This document shows positions 1 to 9,867 of a DNA stretch of 64,000 nt, in pieces; within the stretch, counting starts at the first letter, position 1; every line of letters starts with the position of its first letter. This DNA is from Larkinella humicola (GTDB lineage: Bacteria > Bacteroidota > Bacteroidia > Cytophagales > Spirosomataceae): the NCBI RefSeq assembly GCF_008727875.1, contig NZ_VTWS01000003.1, forward strand, positions 62,001 to 126,000, in the 5' to 3' direction. The notes beneath the pieces were generated by a model. That model did not search any database. It worked only from the letters and a program-made list of their open reading frames with translations, and had not been told where the DNA came from. Position numbers and translations under genes: made by a program.

Positions 1-3000
1 GATGGCCGTCGCCGAATAGTCCGTTCCGATGTAGAGCGTCGATGCGGGCGCCAGTTCAAAAAGCAACTGTCCGGCCCCGCAACCCACTTCCATAATCCGT
101 TTCGGACCCAACGCTCTGATGCGTCGGATCGATTGCTGCACCCAGTCGTCAATTTCTTCCTTAACGTCTTTTTTACCGCTCAACTGCTCGGCAATGGCCA
201 GTTCAAGCACCTGCTCCGACGAGTTCTGCTCCTTTTCGTGTTCGACCCCGACGTTGTAAATCATGTCCCAGCGTTCCTGCCAACTGGGGGCTTTGTCGTT
301 TGTCGGAACCGACTCCGGCACGACGTAGGCCACCAACACCTGATCGCCCGAGCGGGTCTCGTGGGCGATCACCGCCGTTTGCTTCACCTCGGCGATGGTG
401 CCGATGACGTTCTCGATTTCGCCGAGTTCAATCCGGTGTCCCCGGATTTTCACCTGATGGTCGATCCGGCCCAGGCACTGGATTTCGCCGTTTTCCAGAA
501 ATTTTCCCAGATCGCCGGTGCGGTACATCGTGCCGCCGGCCGATTTGTCAAACGGATTTTTCAAAAACCGTTCAGTAGTCAACTCCGGCCGGTTCATATA
601 CCCCCGGCCAACGCTATCACCGCCGATGACAATTTCGCCCACCGTGCCAATGGCTACCGGTTTCAAAAATTCGTCCAGAATGTAGGCCTGCATATTGCCG
701 ATGGGTCGGCCAATCGTGATGGCTTCGCCTTTCTCAATCTTCTTGACAGTGGCCCAAACCGTGGTTTCCGTTGGACCGTACACGTTCCACAATTCCGAAC
801 AGAGGGTCGTCAGTTTATCGGCCAGATCGTTCGAGAGGGCTTCTCCTCCGCAAAGTGCCTTCACGGGCAACGGGCTGTTCCAACCGGCATCGAGCAACAT
901 CCGGTAGGTCGAGGGCGTGGCCTGCACGATACTAACCCGCTCAGATCGAACCAGATCCAGCAACAACCGGCCATCGCGGGCAACGGCCAGATCCGCCAGT
1001 AGCACGGTGGCTCCCACCAGCAGGGGCAGGAAAAGCTCCAGTCCGGCAATGTCGAACGAGATGGTCGTAACGGCCAGCAGCACGTCGTCTTCGCCGATGC
1101 CGGGGGCCGTCATCATGCCCCACATGAAGTTGACCAGATTCCGGTGTTCGATCAGAACGCCCTTCGGTTTTCCCGTCGAACCGGAGGTGTAAAGCACATA
1201 CGCCAGATCAGTCCCCGCAGCCCGGCCTACCGGTTCTTCCTTCGAGAGTGTTTTGGAATCCGCCAGGGCTTTTTCAATCAGCCGTTCGGGCGACTCGCTT
1301 TTCAGCCGACCCTGCTGGCTGGCCGACGTCAGTAGGAGCTTGGCCGACGAGTCGGTCAGCATGAACGAAATTCGTTCGGGCGGATAAGCCGTATCGAGCG
1401 GCAAATAAGCGGCTCCGGCTTTCAGAACGGCCAGCAATGCGATCACCATTTCCGGCGAACGGTCGACGGCTACGCCGACAATATCCCCGGTCTGAATCCC
1501 GGCCTGAATCAGGTAGTGCGCCAACTGGCTGGCGGTTTCGTTCAAGGTCCGGTAGCTGATTTCCTGCTGGTTAAACCGGATGGCGGTTTTAGTCGGGTAC
1601 CGGGCTGCGGTTTGGGCAATGAGCTCGTGCAGGGGTGTGTGTTTCGGATAATGGGCCTCCGTATCATTCCACTGATCCAGTTGTTCGCTTAGTCTGTTTT
1701 CCGAAGCAAATGGAATCTCCCCGATCACCACAGAAGGGTTTGCGACAACCGTTTTTAACAGATTGGTGAAATCATCCATCATTCGGCCCATCGTTTCCGC
1801 GCTAAAAAGCTGCGTGTTATACGCACATTCCAGCGTCAGGGCCTTCTCGGAACCGGTAGCATTAAAAAACACTTCGAAGTTTTCGTAGGCTTTGGGATGG
1901 TTGATCAATTCGTGCGTCAGGCCCTGAAAATGAACGCCGTCATTCATTCCCATATCGATGTTAAAAACGATGGGAACCAGCGGGATCCGCGACGCATCGC
2001 GCGGAATGTTCAGTTTTCTGACCAGATCGCTGAAGGTGAGCCGCTGGTGTTCGTAGGCATCAAAAACCGACCGGCGGCACGTCTTCAAAAATTCGGCAAA
2101 GGTGCTTTGCGGTTCCAGATGGCTGCGCAGCGGCAGCAGGTTGACACAGTTGCCCACCAGCCGGTTGTTTCCCGTCACCGATTGCCCGGCAGACGGTAAC
2201 CCGACGACAATGTCTTCCTGACCGGATAGCCGGTGCAGCAGCACTTCAAAAGCTGCCAGCAGGGTCGTTACGAAGCTGCACCCGGCTTTCAATCCCATTT
2301 TTTTGATGGCCAGCACCAGTTCACTGTCCATCGGGTAGTCCAGCCGCCCGCTTTCAAACGTACGGGTTGCGGGGCGCGAAAAATCGGTGGGAAGGTCGAA
2401 AACCGGTACGTTCTCTTTGTAGGTATTGATCCAGAAATTCTCAATGCGCTGGTATTCTGCACTCTGCGAAAAGGCGGCTTGTTCGATGGCGTATTGCGCA
2501 AACGAAGGAGCATCCGGTAGCGTAACGGGCATTCCCAGTGCGTAAGCCGAGTAAAGGGCGCTCAGATCCAGCAGCATTGCTCCCATCGACCAGCCATCCC
2601 GCGCACTGTGGTGAGCGGTCAAAATCAGGCGGTGTTCGTCGTCGGCTAGTTTGAATAAAGCCGTTTTAAACAGCGGACCATGAAGCAGATCGAAGACGTA
2701 TAAAGTCTCTTTCTGAATGTAATTATCCACCAGGATCTGTTTTTCCCCGGCCGTCTTCGTCGAAATATCCAGGTAGGCTACCGGGATCGCCAGTTCTTTA
2801 TAAATGCACAAATATTCCCCATCCCCGCTAAAAACCATCCGCAGCGCTTCGTGCCGATCAACCAGCGTCTGGATCGCCCGCTCCATGGCAGCCCGGTCGA
2901 AAACGCCTTTCAACACGACCGAAGTCAGCATGTTGTAGGCGCGGGTGGCGTTGTCACCACCCAGCAGACAGGCCGTCCAGATTTCTTTCTGAGGCTCCGT

Positions 3001-3090
3001 GCTGGGGGCTACACGCGCAATTTCCGGTCCGGCAAACGGATTAAAGTCAACAGGAGTTGTCATGGTCAGGTTAGGTATACTCTCAGTCAT
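1..3090 (-). CDS. NRPS module C-A-MT (partial, runs off left edge)
   Basis: Nonribosomal peptide synthetase, 1030 codons visible with no stop before the left edge. Read on the minus strand it starts MTESIPNLTM, 23 nt after the stop of the upstream NRPS/PKS gene, so the two are surely co-transcribed. Residues about 15-450 form a condensation domain with the active-site motif HHSARDG near residue 160. An adenylation domain starts near 475, with YTSGSTGKPKG near 630, NVYGPTETT near 770 and GRIDHQVKIRGHRIELGEIE near 880. After this A8 motif the protein turns into a methyltransferase (IMEVGCGAGQLLF near 1000, a SAM-binding glycine loop), the arrangement known for A domains carrying an embedded N-methyltransferase. 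The specificity pocket, aligned by eye to GrsA, reads D-I-L-Q-L-G-V-V-W, close to the glycine code DILQLGLIW, so N-methylglycine (sarcosine) is the inferred building block. The carrier domain and any release domain lie outside the window. Confidence 0.93.
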   Translation of the reverse strand, partial: MTESIPNLTMTTPVDFNPFAGPEIARVAPSTEPQKEIWTACLLGGDNATRAYNMLTSVVLKGVFDRAAMERAIQTLVDRHEALRMVFSGDGEYLCIYKELAIPVAYLDISTKTAGEKQILVDNYIQKETLYVFDLLHGPLFKTALFKLADDEHRLILTAHHSARDGWSMGAMLLDLSALYSAYALGMPVTLPDAPSFAQYAIEQAAFSQSAEYQRIENFWINTYKENVPVFDLPTDFSRPATRTFESGRLDYPMDSELVLAIKKMGLKAGCSFVTTLLAAFEVLLHRLSGQEDIVVGLPSAGQSVTGNNRLVGNCVNLLPLRSHLEPQSTFAEFLKTCRRSVFDAYEHQRLTFSDLVRKLNIPRDASRIPLVPIVFNIDMGMNDGVHFQGLTHELINHPKAYENFEVFFNATGSEKALTLECAYNTQLFSAETMGRMMDDFTNLLKTVVANPSVVIGEIPFASENRLSEQLDQWNDTEAHYPKHTPLHELIAQTAARYPTKTAIRFNQQEISYRTLNETASQLAHYLIQAGIQTGDIVGVAVDRSPEMVIALLAVLKAGAAYLPLDTAYPPERISFMLTDSSAKLLLTSASQQGRLKSESPERLIEKALADSKTLSKEEPVGRAAGTDLAYVLYTSGSTGKPKGVLIEHRNLVNFMWGMMTAPGIGEDDVLLAVTTISFDIAGLELFLPLLVGATVLLADLAVARDGRLLLDLVRSERVSIVQATPSTYRMLLDAGWNSPLPVKALCGGEALSNDLADKLTTLCSELWNVYGPTETTVWATVKKIEKGEAITIGRPIGNMQAYILDEFLKPVAIGTVGEIVIGGDSVGRGYMNRPELTTERFLKNPFDKSAGGTMYRTGDLGKFLENGEIQCLGRIDHQVKIRGHRIELGEIENVIGTIAEVKQTAVIAHETRSGDQVLVAYVVPESVPTNDKAPSWQERWDMIYNVGVEHEKEQNSSEQVLELAIAEQLSGKKDVKEEIDDWVQQSIRRIRALGPKRIMEVGCGAGQLLFELAPASTLYIGTDYSATAI

Positions 3091-3113
3091 CGCACAGGCT
3101 GGTTTATCGTACC

Positions 3114-6100
3114 TTATAACTTAATCTGTAAAAACGTACCGGGTTTGTCGGGATTGGCCATAAACCAGGCGGGATTTCCATCCGTATCGCGACCCAAACG
3201 GGCCTCCGGAACGGGTGGTTCGTGGTAGTGGCCGGACGCCGGCACTTTGTTTCCCTTCGGTTGACTGACCGGTGCCATGGATTTGAAAATATCCGCGTCG
3301 ATCATTTCCTGAATGCATTCCCGGAACGCGGCCAGCACCCGATCAATTTCGGCATCGGTATGCGCTTCGGTAATGAAACACGGAAAACCGTCCCAGATGT
3401 GAATGCCTTTTTCGCGCATCAACACAAACAGCAGTTCGCTATACGGTATTTCTTCTTTGGGCTTGATTTTCCAGAGTGAGCCAAACTGGGCCACAAACAG
3501 CGGAATCTGATGGCGATCGAATTCGGCGTTCAACTCCCGCGCAATCCGCTCGGCCTTGTGGGTCAATCCCTTTTGCAAGCCCGGCCCCACTTCCCGCAGG
3601 TGCAGCAACGAAGCCCGCGCCGTAGCCAGGGCGAGGGGATGTCGGACAAACGTACCAGCAAAGTAGGTCACGCCTTTTTCGGGAAACGACGCGTCACCGT
3701 ATTGCCAGAAACCGCCATCGAGCACGTCCATGTAATCCTTGTGGCCCGCAATGATCCCGATTGGAATACCACCGCCCACCACTTTTCCGTAGGAAGCCAG
3801 ATCGGCTTTGATGCCAAACATGGCCTGTGTCCCACCGGGATGCATCCGAAAACCAGTGATAACTTCATCAAAAATGAGCGCCGTTCCCGACGATGCGGTA
3901 ATGCTCCGAACTTCTTTCAGGAAGTCGATCGGCACAAATTCAGGTCGGCGGCTTTGCACCGGCTCCACCAGCACGGCCGCCAGTTCGTGCGCCCGTTCCC
4001 GGATAATTCTCAGACTTTCGTCCGTGCCATAATCCAGAATCAGCATGTTCTGAACCGACTCGGGCATGATGCCCGGCGCGGCCGGAAACGATTTCAGTTT
4101 TTTAGTCCCCCGAACAATCACTTCATCGACAATGCCGTGGTAGGAACCGGTGAAGGCCACCACCAGCGAGCGTCCCGTAACGGTCCGCGCAATCCGCATC
4201 GCACCCAGCACGGCTTCCGAACCCGTACTGCACAGAGCCGCCCGGTCGAAACCGGTGAAGTCACAAATCAGTCGGCAAACCTCACCCGCCAGTTCGTGCT
4301 GCGGGCCGATTTCAAAGCCTTTTTCGATTTGCTCGTGCAACGCCTTCTTCACAAATTCGGGCTGGTAGCCGAACATGTTGGAGCCAAACCCGTTGAGCAT
4401 ATCGATGTATTCGTTGCCGTCAACATCCCACAACCGGCTGCCTTTGGACCGGTTGATCACGATGGAATAGACCAGTTCTTTGGTCAGCGGTTTGAATCCC
4501 GAAACCACGCGCGGGTCGGCCATGTAGGCCCGGTGCGCCTGGTTGTAGTTTTTACTCCCGCCGGTTTTCTGGTTGTACCGACGAATCAGTTGTTGCAGGA
4601 AATGCTTTTGTTTCGGGCTTAATTCCGTACTCTGACGCTCGATCCGGGCGCTGGCGCCAAACGGTTTTTTAATTTCGATTTCTTCTTCCGGTGTCAAATC
4701 CGGCGTTTTGGCCGGAACCACCGATTCAGTCAACGCTTTCCCGTTCAGGTTGGGCAGGACGGTCGGAGACGGTTGCGACGCGGGTTGATTTCCCTGCATC
4801 ATGGCAATCTGCTTGGCCAGAATCTGCACCTGCTGGGCCATTAAACCCAGAACCGTATCATTCGTGCCGACGGCAACGGCTGCCGGAATGTGATGGGCCG
4901 GTGATGGAACCGACGGCTGCGGAATGGGCTGCGAAACCGGTTTCGGCGCGTAGTGTTCTGCCGGTAAGGTCTGGTCCAGATACGCAACCAGACTGTCGAT
5001 CGTGGCGTATTCTTCATTCAGTTGCCGGAACGTGATGGGCAGACCAAATTCTCTCTTTAAGGTGATGGAAACCTGGGTGAGCAGCAACGAATCGAGTCCC
5101 ATTTCCAGAAAACTCATGTCGGGCAGCACGCCTTCCATTTCAAGGCCGGAAGCCTCTTCCAGCATTTCTTTGACCTTATTGATCAATGCGTCTTTTCTCA
5201 TCACAACAGGGGGGGATATAGTAGTATTCGTAACCGGGCCGTCCGTCGGCGAAACCGCAAAAACTGACCCGTCCGGGGGACTGATAACCGGCTGCGGGCG
5301 CGCGATGGGGTCAACCCAATAGCGTTTTTTATCAAATGCGTAAGTCGGCAGACTGACTTTCACGCGGTTTTGGTTCACATAGAAGGCTTTCCAATCGGGT
5401 TCCAGGCCACTGGTCCACAGTTGCCCCAAGGCTTTCAGCAGGGATTCATGCTCCGACTGCGTCCCCTTTTTATCCAGACTGGTAATGATGGTGGCTGGTC
5501 GGGAACCGGCCTGCTGGCGGGCAAAGGTCGTTGTGGCATTGCCGGGCCCCACCTCAATCAACAAAGGCTGATTTAGAACAATGCTAAACTCCAGGGCCTC
5601 CGAAAAGCGAACGGTCAAACGCAAATGTTTCGCCCAGTAATCCGGGTCGGTCGCCTGTGCATCCGTCAGCAACGTGCCGCTCACTGTGGATACGATGCGC
5701 TTTTGGGGTGGGTTCAATACCACCTCGTCAACGATTTTCCGGAATGCACCCAGCACGGGTTCCATCATCACCGAATGAAAAGCGTGGCTCGTCTGCAACA
5801 CCCGGTTCGGAATTCCTTTTCCGTCCAGAACGCTGGCAAAAGCCGCAATGTCTTCGTCGTGACCGGCCACCACGCACAGTTTTTGGCTGTTGATGGCGGC
5901 AATCGACAACGGCTCGGGCATGAGGGTTCCGATCTGATCGGCTTCCATCCGAACCGACAGCATGCTTCCCCGGGGCAGTTCGCTCACCAGCCGACCCCGA
6001 ACCGCAACGAGTTTCAGCGCATCGGCCAGTGAAAAAACGCCCGCCAGGTGGGCCGCGACAAACTCGCCAATGCTGTGTCCACACAGCAGCGACGGTTCAA

Positions 6101-9100
6101 TGCCCCAGCTCATCCACAGTTTGGCCAACGCATATTCGGTTACAAACAGAGCGGGCTGGGTAAACCGCGTATTTTTCAGCTTCTCTTCGGCTTTGGCATT
6201 TCCCTCGTTCGGGTACAAAACCGTCCGGATGTCGGTTTCCAGGTACGCACTCAACCCTTCGGCACATGCGTCGACGGCCTGCCGGTAGACGGCTTCGGTT
6301 TCGTAGAGGTCACGCCCCATGTTCAGGTATTGCGAACCCTGACCCGGAAACATAAAAACTACCTCACCGGGTATTTCTTTGAGCGATTTTACGTCGTGTG
6401 AAGCCCCCGAACTGGCTAGCAGTTTTTCGGCCAGTTCGTCGGTGGTAGACGCCACCGCAAAGCGCCGGTGCTGGAAAGCCGCCCGGCTGGTTTGCAGCGT
6501 GAAGGCCACATCCGCCAGCTTCAGGTGACGGTTTTGCTGCAGATGATTTGCCAGAATCGGGCCGTACAAATCCCGGCTGGTAGTTGATTTGGCCGACCAG
6601 GTAATCAACTGCACCGGTTTTGCCGTAGCTGGTTCGGCTGCGGTTTCAAGCGGGATTGCCACGGGATATTCTTCCAGAACGACGTGAACATTCGTGCCGC
6701 CGACACCGAATGAGCTGACACCGGCCCGGCGGGGATCGGACGTTTGCGCCCATGCCGTCAAGGCCGTATTCACGAAAAACGGGCTGCTGCCGAAATCGAT
6801 CGCCGGGTTGGGGGCGGCATAGTGAATGGACGACGGAATCTGTTTATGGCGCAGGGCCAACACGGTTTTGATGAAACCGGCCACCCCGGCCGCCGTGGTT
6901 AAATGGCCCATGTTGCTTTTGATGGACCCGATGGCGCAGAACTGGGTGGCGGTTTGCGCGCCAAAAGCCATTTTTAACCCCTCGATTTCGATGGGATCTC
7001 CAATCGGCGTGGCGGTTCCGTGGGCCTCGATATATCCGATGGTGGACGGATCGACGCGGGCATCCTGGAGTGCCATGGCAATGGCTCCCGCCTGTCCTTC
7101 GGCATTCGGAGCGGTGAAGCTGCCTTTGCCGCCCCCGTCGTTGTTAATGCCAACGCCTTTGATCACCGCCAGAATGGGGTCGCCATCCCGCCGGGCGTCT
7201 TCCAGCCCTTTCAGCAACACAATGCCCGCGCCATCGCTGAAAACCGTCCCCCGCGCGTCGGCACTGAACGGGCGGCAGTGGCCGTCGTTGCTCAACATGG
7301 CGCCTTCCTGGTACAGATACCCGCTGTTGATCGGTTGGGCAATGGCCGCGCCCCCCGCCAGCGCCAGGTCGCACTGCCCGTTCCGAATGCTGTCGACGGC
7401 CTGGGCAATGGCCAGCAGCGAGGTCGAACAGGCCGACTGCACCGTTACCGCCGGGCCGCGCAGGTTCAGCGCATACGCCGTGCGGGTGGCGATGTAGTCT
7501 TTATCGTTGGCCGTCATCACCTGAAAACTACCAACCCGTTCCACCAGCTCGGTATGCGGCAACACGTTGGTGTAGTAATAGGTGTTGTTGCGACAGCCGC
7601 CAAAAACGCCGATCGAGCCGTCGTACTGTTGGGGAACGTAGCCCGCGCTTTCCAGCGCTTCCCAGGCGATTTCCAGGAAGATGCGGTGTTGCGGGTCCAT
7701 CAATTCCGCCAGTCGGGGATTGATGCCGAAGAAGGCCGGATCGAATTCGTCGGGTTTGCTGATAACACCCCGGGCTTTGACATAGTCCGCGTCGTTCCGT
7801 AATCCGGGGGGAATGGACGAATCCAGTTCCGCTTCGGTGAAGAAGTGGGTCGTTTCTTTTCCTTCTTTCAGGAGCGTCCAGAGGGCTTCGATGGAATCGG
7901 CACCGGGGAACCGCCCCGCCATGCCGATCACGGCGATGTCCTGCGTTACCGCCTTTTCTTTGCGCTTCGGGGTCATGCTTTGGCTCTCGTTCCCGGTTCC
8001 CAAAAAAGCCGCAAGGCCCTTGATGGTCGGTTGCTGATAGAGTTTTGTGATGGGAACGCTGTAGCCAAATCGTCTTTTTAGACCCGCGACGGCCGAAATC
8101 GCCAGCAACGAATTCCCGCCCAGTTCGAAGAAGTTATCATCCCTGCCCACCTTGTCCAGTTGCAGGAGTTCGGCCCACACGGTTTCAATCTGGCGCTCTA
8201 TGGGTGAAACCGGTGCCGTATAGACGTCGGATAGCAACGCCCGTTCGAGTCGTGGTGTCCCCAACGCTTTTTTATCCACCTTGCCATTGGCCGTCAACGG
8301 CAGGGCAGCCATTTGAACGAACAGGGACGGCAGCATATACTCGGGAAGTTTGCCGGCCAGATACTGCCGGATGGCTCCGTTTGCAATCTGGCGGTTAACC
8401 ACCACGTAAGCGACCAGTCGCCGGTCGGTCGTCCGGTCGTCCTGTGCCATGACAACGCACTGGTCAATTGCCTCATGCGCTCCGAGGACGATTTCGATTT
8501 CACTCAACTCGATGCGGTGCCCCCTGATTTTCACCTGATCGTCGATGCGACCCACAAATTCAATCGTTCCATCGGCCCGGTATTTGCCCGTATCGCCGGT
8601 TTTATAAACCCGTTCCCCCGGTTTTGTGCTAAACGGATTGGCAACAAATTTCTCCGCAGTCAGCGTACGGTTATTGAGATACCCCCGTGCCACGCCCGCA
8701 CCACCGATGTAGATTTCGCCCGGAATACCGGCTGGAACCCGGTTTCCATCGGCTCCAACGATGTAGATCTCCGTGTTGGCGATCGGTTTTCCGATGGGCA
8801 CGACTTCCAGTTCGGCCTCCGCCGAATACGGGTATTGAAGCGAACTAATCGTGGCTTCAGTCGGGCCGTATTTGTTGTAGAACCGGACCAGCGAACCCCA
8901 GGATTGGGCCAGATCGGGCGGACAAATTTCACCAGCGGCTATCACTCTTTTTAAACTGGCGTAGGGTGCAGCGGGAATGTAGCGCAATAAACTCGGCGTT
9001 GAATGCAGGTGCGTGATGCGTTGTTCCTGAATCAATTGCACCACTTCGTCGGGATTGAACAGCGATTCTTTCCGGATCAGCACCAGCTTCGCGCCGTTGC

Positions 9101-9764
9101 AGAGTGCCAGAAAAATCTGCTCGACCGACGGGTCGAAGGCGTAGTTGCTGGTTTGCAGAATGACGTCATCGTCCCGAATACCAAACTCCTGCGATTGATG
9201 TTGAATAAAATTGCTCAGGTTCCGGTGTTCGATCAAAACCCCCTTCGGGCGGCCCTTCGAACCGGAGGTATAGATCAAATAAGCCAGATGATCGGGCAAT
9301 AAGGCGGTTTTGATGGGTTCCGTCGGTTCATTCGCGATCGTTTCCCGGTCGGTCGTTAAACAAACCTTTTCCAGTTGTCCCGAATATTCGGACAGTACCT
9401 TACCGGCGTCAGAATCTGTCACAACCAGTTGGGCAGCGACATCGGACAACAGGTACTGAATGCGCTCTGCCGGGTATTCAGGGTCGATGGGAACGTAAGC
9501 ACCACCCGCTTTCAGAATCCCCATGATACCGAGTACCATTTCCAGCGAACGGCCGACGCAGATCGGAACCAGGCTTTCTTCTTGGACCCCTTTTTTCCGT
9601 AAAAAACCGGCTAACTGATTCGACGTTTCATCCAGTTCCCGATAACTGAGCTGACGATCCTCAAACTGCACGGCAATCCGATCAGGTGACTTTCTAACCT
9701 GTTCAGCAAACAGGGCGACGACGGTTTTGTCCAAATCGAAACTATGTGTTGAGAACGCGTCCAT
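3114..9764 (-). CDS. Hybrid NRPS/PKS megasynthase A-PCP-KS-AT-ACP-aminotransferase
   Basis: A 2216-residue assembly-line enzyme. Domains in order: adenylation (about 10-510; YTSGSKGRPKG, NKYGPTEAT), peptidyl carrier (DNFFELGGNSLLA near 545), ketosynthase (about 610-1030; active Cys in SACSTS near 780, HGTATPIGD near 920, SNMGH near 950), acyltransferase (about 1140-1440; FPGQGSQY, GHSIGEF near 1233, and HAFH near 1330, the malonyl-CoA signature), acyl carrier (GLDSLL near 1560), a Gln/Pro-rich linker, and a PLP aminotransferase of the glutamate-1-semialdehyde family (about 1700-2160; DEVITGF, then SYGKVVGGG carrying the PLP lysine). No ketoreductase is present, so the beta-ketone should be transaminated, as known for the AMT domains of McyE and mycosubtilin synthase. 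The A domain keeps the Asp (FDPSVE) that binds an alpha-amino group. ATG at 9764 is preferred over an in-frame TTG 9 nt upstream. The product is passed to the C domain of the next gene (inference). Confidence 0.95.
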   Translation of the reverse strand: MDAFSTHSFDLDKTVVALFAEQVRKSPDRIAVQFEDRQLSYRELDETSNQLAGFLRKKGVQEESLVPICVGRSLEMVLGIMGILKAGGAYVPIDPEYPAERIQYLLSDVAAQLVVTDSDAGKVLSEYSGQLEKVCLTTDRETIANEPTEPIKTALLPDHLAYLIYTSGSKGRPKGVLIEHRNLSNFIQHQSQEFGIRDDDVILQTSNYAFDPSVEQIFLALCNGAKLVLIRKESLFNPDEVVQLIQEQRITHLHSTPSLLRYIPAAPYASLKRVIAAGEICPPDLAQSWGSLVRFYNKYGPTEATISSLQYPYSAEAELEVVPIGKPIANTEIYIVGADGNRVPAGIPGEIYIGGAGVARGYLNNRTLTAEKFVANPFSTKPGERVYKTGDTGKYRADGTIEFVGRIDDQVKIRGHRIELSEIEIVLGAHEAIDQCVVMAQDDRTTDRRLVAYVVVNRQIANGAIRQYLAGKLPEYMLPSLFVQMAALPLTANGKVDKKALGTPRLERALLSDVYTAPVSPIERQIETVWAELLQLDKVGRDDNFFELGGNSLLAISAVAGLKRRFGYSVPITKLYQQPTIKGLAAFLGTGNESQSMTPKRKEKAVTQDIAVIGMAGRFPGADSIEALWTLLKEGKETTHFFTEAELDSSIPPGLRNDADYVKARGVISKPDEFDPAFFGINPRLAELMDPQHRIFLEIAWEALESAGYVPQQYDGSIGVFGGCRNNTYYYTNVLPHTELVERVGSFQVMTANDKDYIATRTAYALNLRGPAVTVQSACSTSLLAIAQAVDSIRNGQCDLALAGGAAIAQPINSGYLYQEGAMLSNDGHCRPFSADARGTVFSDGAGIVLLKGLEDARRDGDPILAVIKGVGINNDGGGKGSFTAPNAEGQAGAIAMALQDARVDPSTIGYIEAHGTATPIGDPIEIEGLKMAFGAQTATQFCAIGSIKSNMGHLTTAAGVAGFIKTVLALRHKQIPSSIHYAAPNPAIDFGSSPFFVNTALTAWAQTSDPRRAGVSSFGVGGTNVHVVLEEYPVAIPLETAAEPATAKPVQLITWSAKSTTSRDLYGPILANHLQQNRHLKLADVAFTLQTSRAAFQHRRFAVASTTDELAEKLLASSGASHDVKSLKEIPGEVVFMFPGQGSQYLNMGRDLYETEAVYRQAVDACAEGLSAYLETDIRTVLYPNEGNAKAEEKLKNTRFTQPALFVTEYALAKLWMSWGIEPSLLCGHSIGEFVAAHLAGVFSLADALKLVAVRGRLVSELPRGSMLSVRMEADQIGTLMPEPLSIAAINSQKLCVVAGHDEDIAAFASVLDGKGIPNRVLQTSHAFHSVMMEPVLGAFRKIVDEVVLNPPQKRIVSTVSGTLLTDAQATDPDYWAKHLRLTVRFSEALEFSIVLNQPLLIEVGPGNATTTFARQQAGSRPATIITSLDKKGTQSEHESLLKALGQLWTSGLEPDWKAFYVNQNRVKVSLPTYAFDKKRYWVDPIARPQPVISPPDGSVFAVSPTDGPVTNTTISPPVVMRKDALINKVKEMLEEASGLEMEGVLPDMSFLEMGLDSLLLTQVSITLKREFGLPITFRQLNEEYATIDSLVAYLDQTLPAEHYAPKPVSQPIPQPSVPSPAHHIPAAVAVGTNDTVLGLMAQQVQILAKQIAMMQGNQPASQPSPTVLPNLNGKALTESVVPAKTPDLTPEEEIEIKKPFGASARIERQSTELSPKQKHFLQQLIRRYNQKTGGSKNYNQAHRAYMADPRVVSGFKPLTKELVYSIVINRSKGSRLWDVDGNEYIDMLNGFGSNMFGYQPEFVKKALHEQIEKGFEIGPQHELAGEVCRLICDFTGFDRAALCSTGSEAVLGAMRIARTVTGRSLVVAFTGSYHGIVDEVIVRGTKKLKSFPAAPGIMPESVQNMLILDYGTDESLRIIRERAHELAAVLVEPVQSRRPEFVPIDFLKEVRSITASSGTALIFDEVITGFRMHPGGTQAMFGIKADLASYGKVVGGGIPIGIIAGHKDYMDVLDGGFWQYGDASFPEKGVTYFAGTFVRHPLALATARASLLHLREVGPGLQKGLTHKAERIARELNAEFDRHQIPLFVAQFGSLWKIKPKEEIPYSELLFVLMREKGIHIWDGFPCFITEAHTDAEIDRVLAAFRECIQEMIDADIFKSMAPVSQPKGNKVPASGHYHEPPVPEARLGRDTDGNPAWFMANPDKPGTFLQIKL

Positions 9765-9867
9765 GTTTAGCAAACTGGTTGAAAGTGTATACTCAGGTCG
9801 TTCGGTGTCAATGCTTTACCAGATTTTGATCGGATCGGTTTTTCCGTTATCCGAAACCATCCGTTTT

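Noticed and set aside
3510-4622. 370-codon plus-strand frame and many others opposite the NRPS/PKS genes
   Set aside because: They are antisense shadows of the high-GC3 megasynthase genes, with His/Arg/Pro-rich, domain-free translations.
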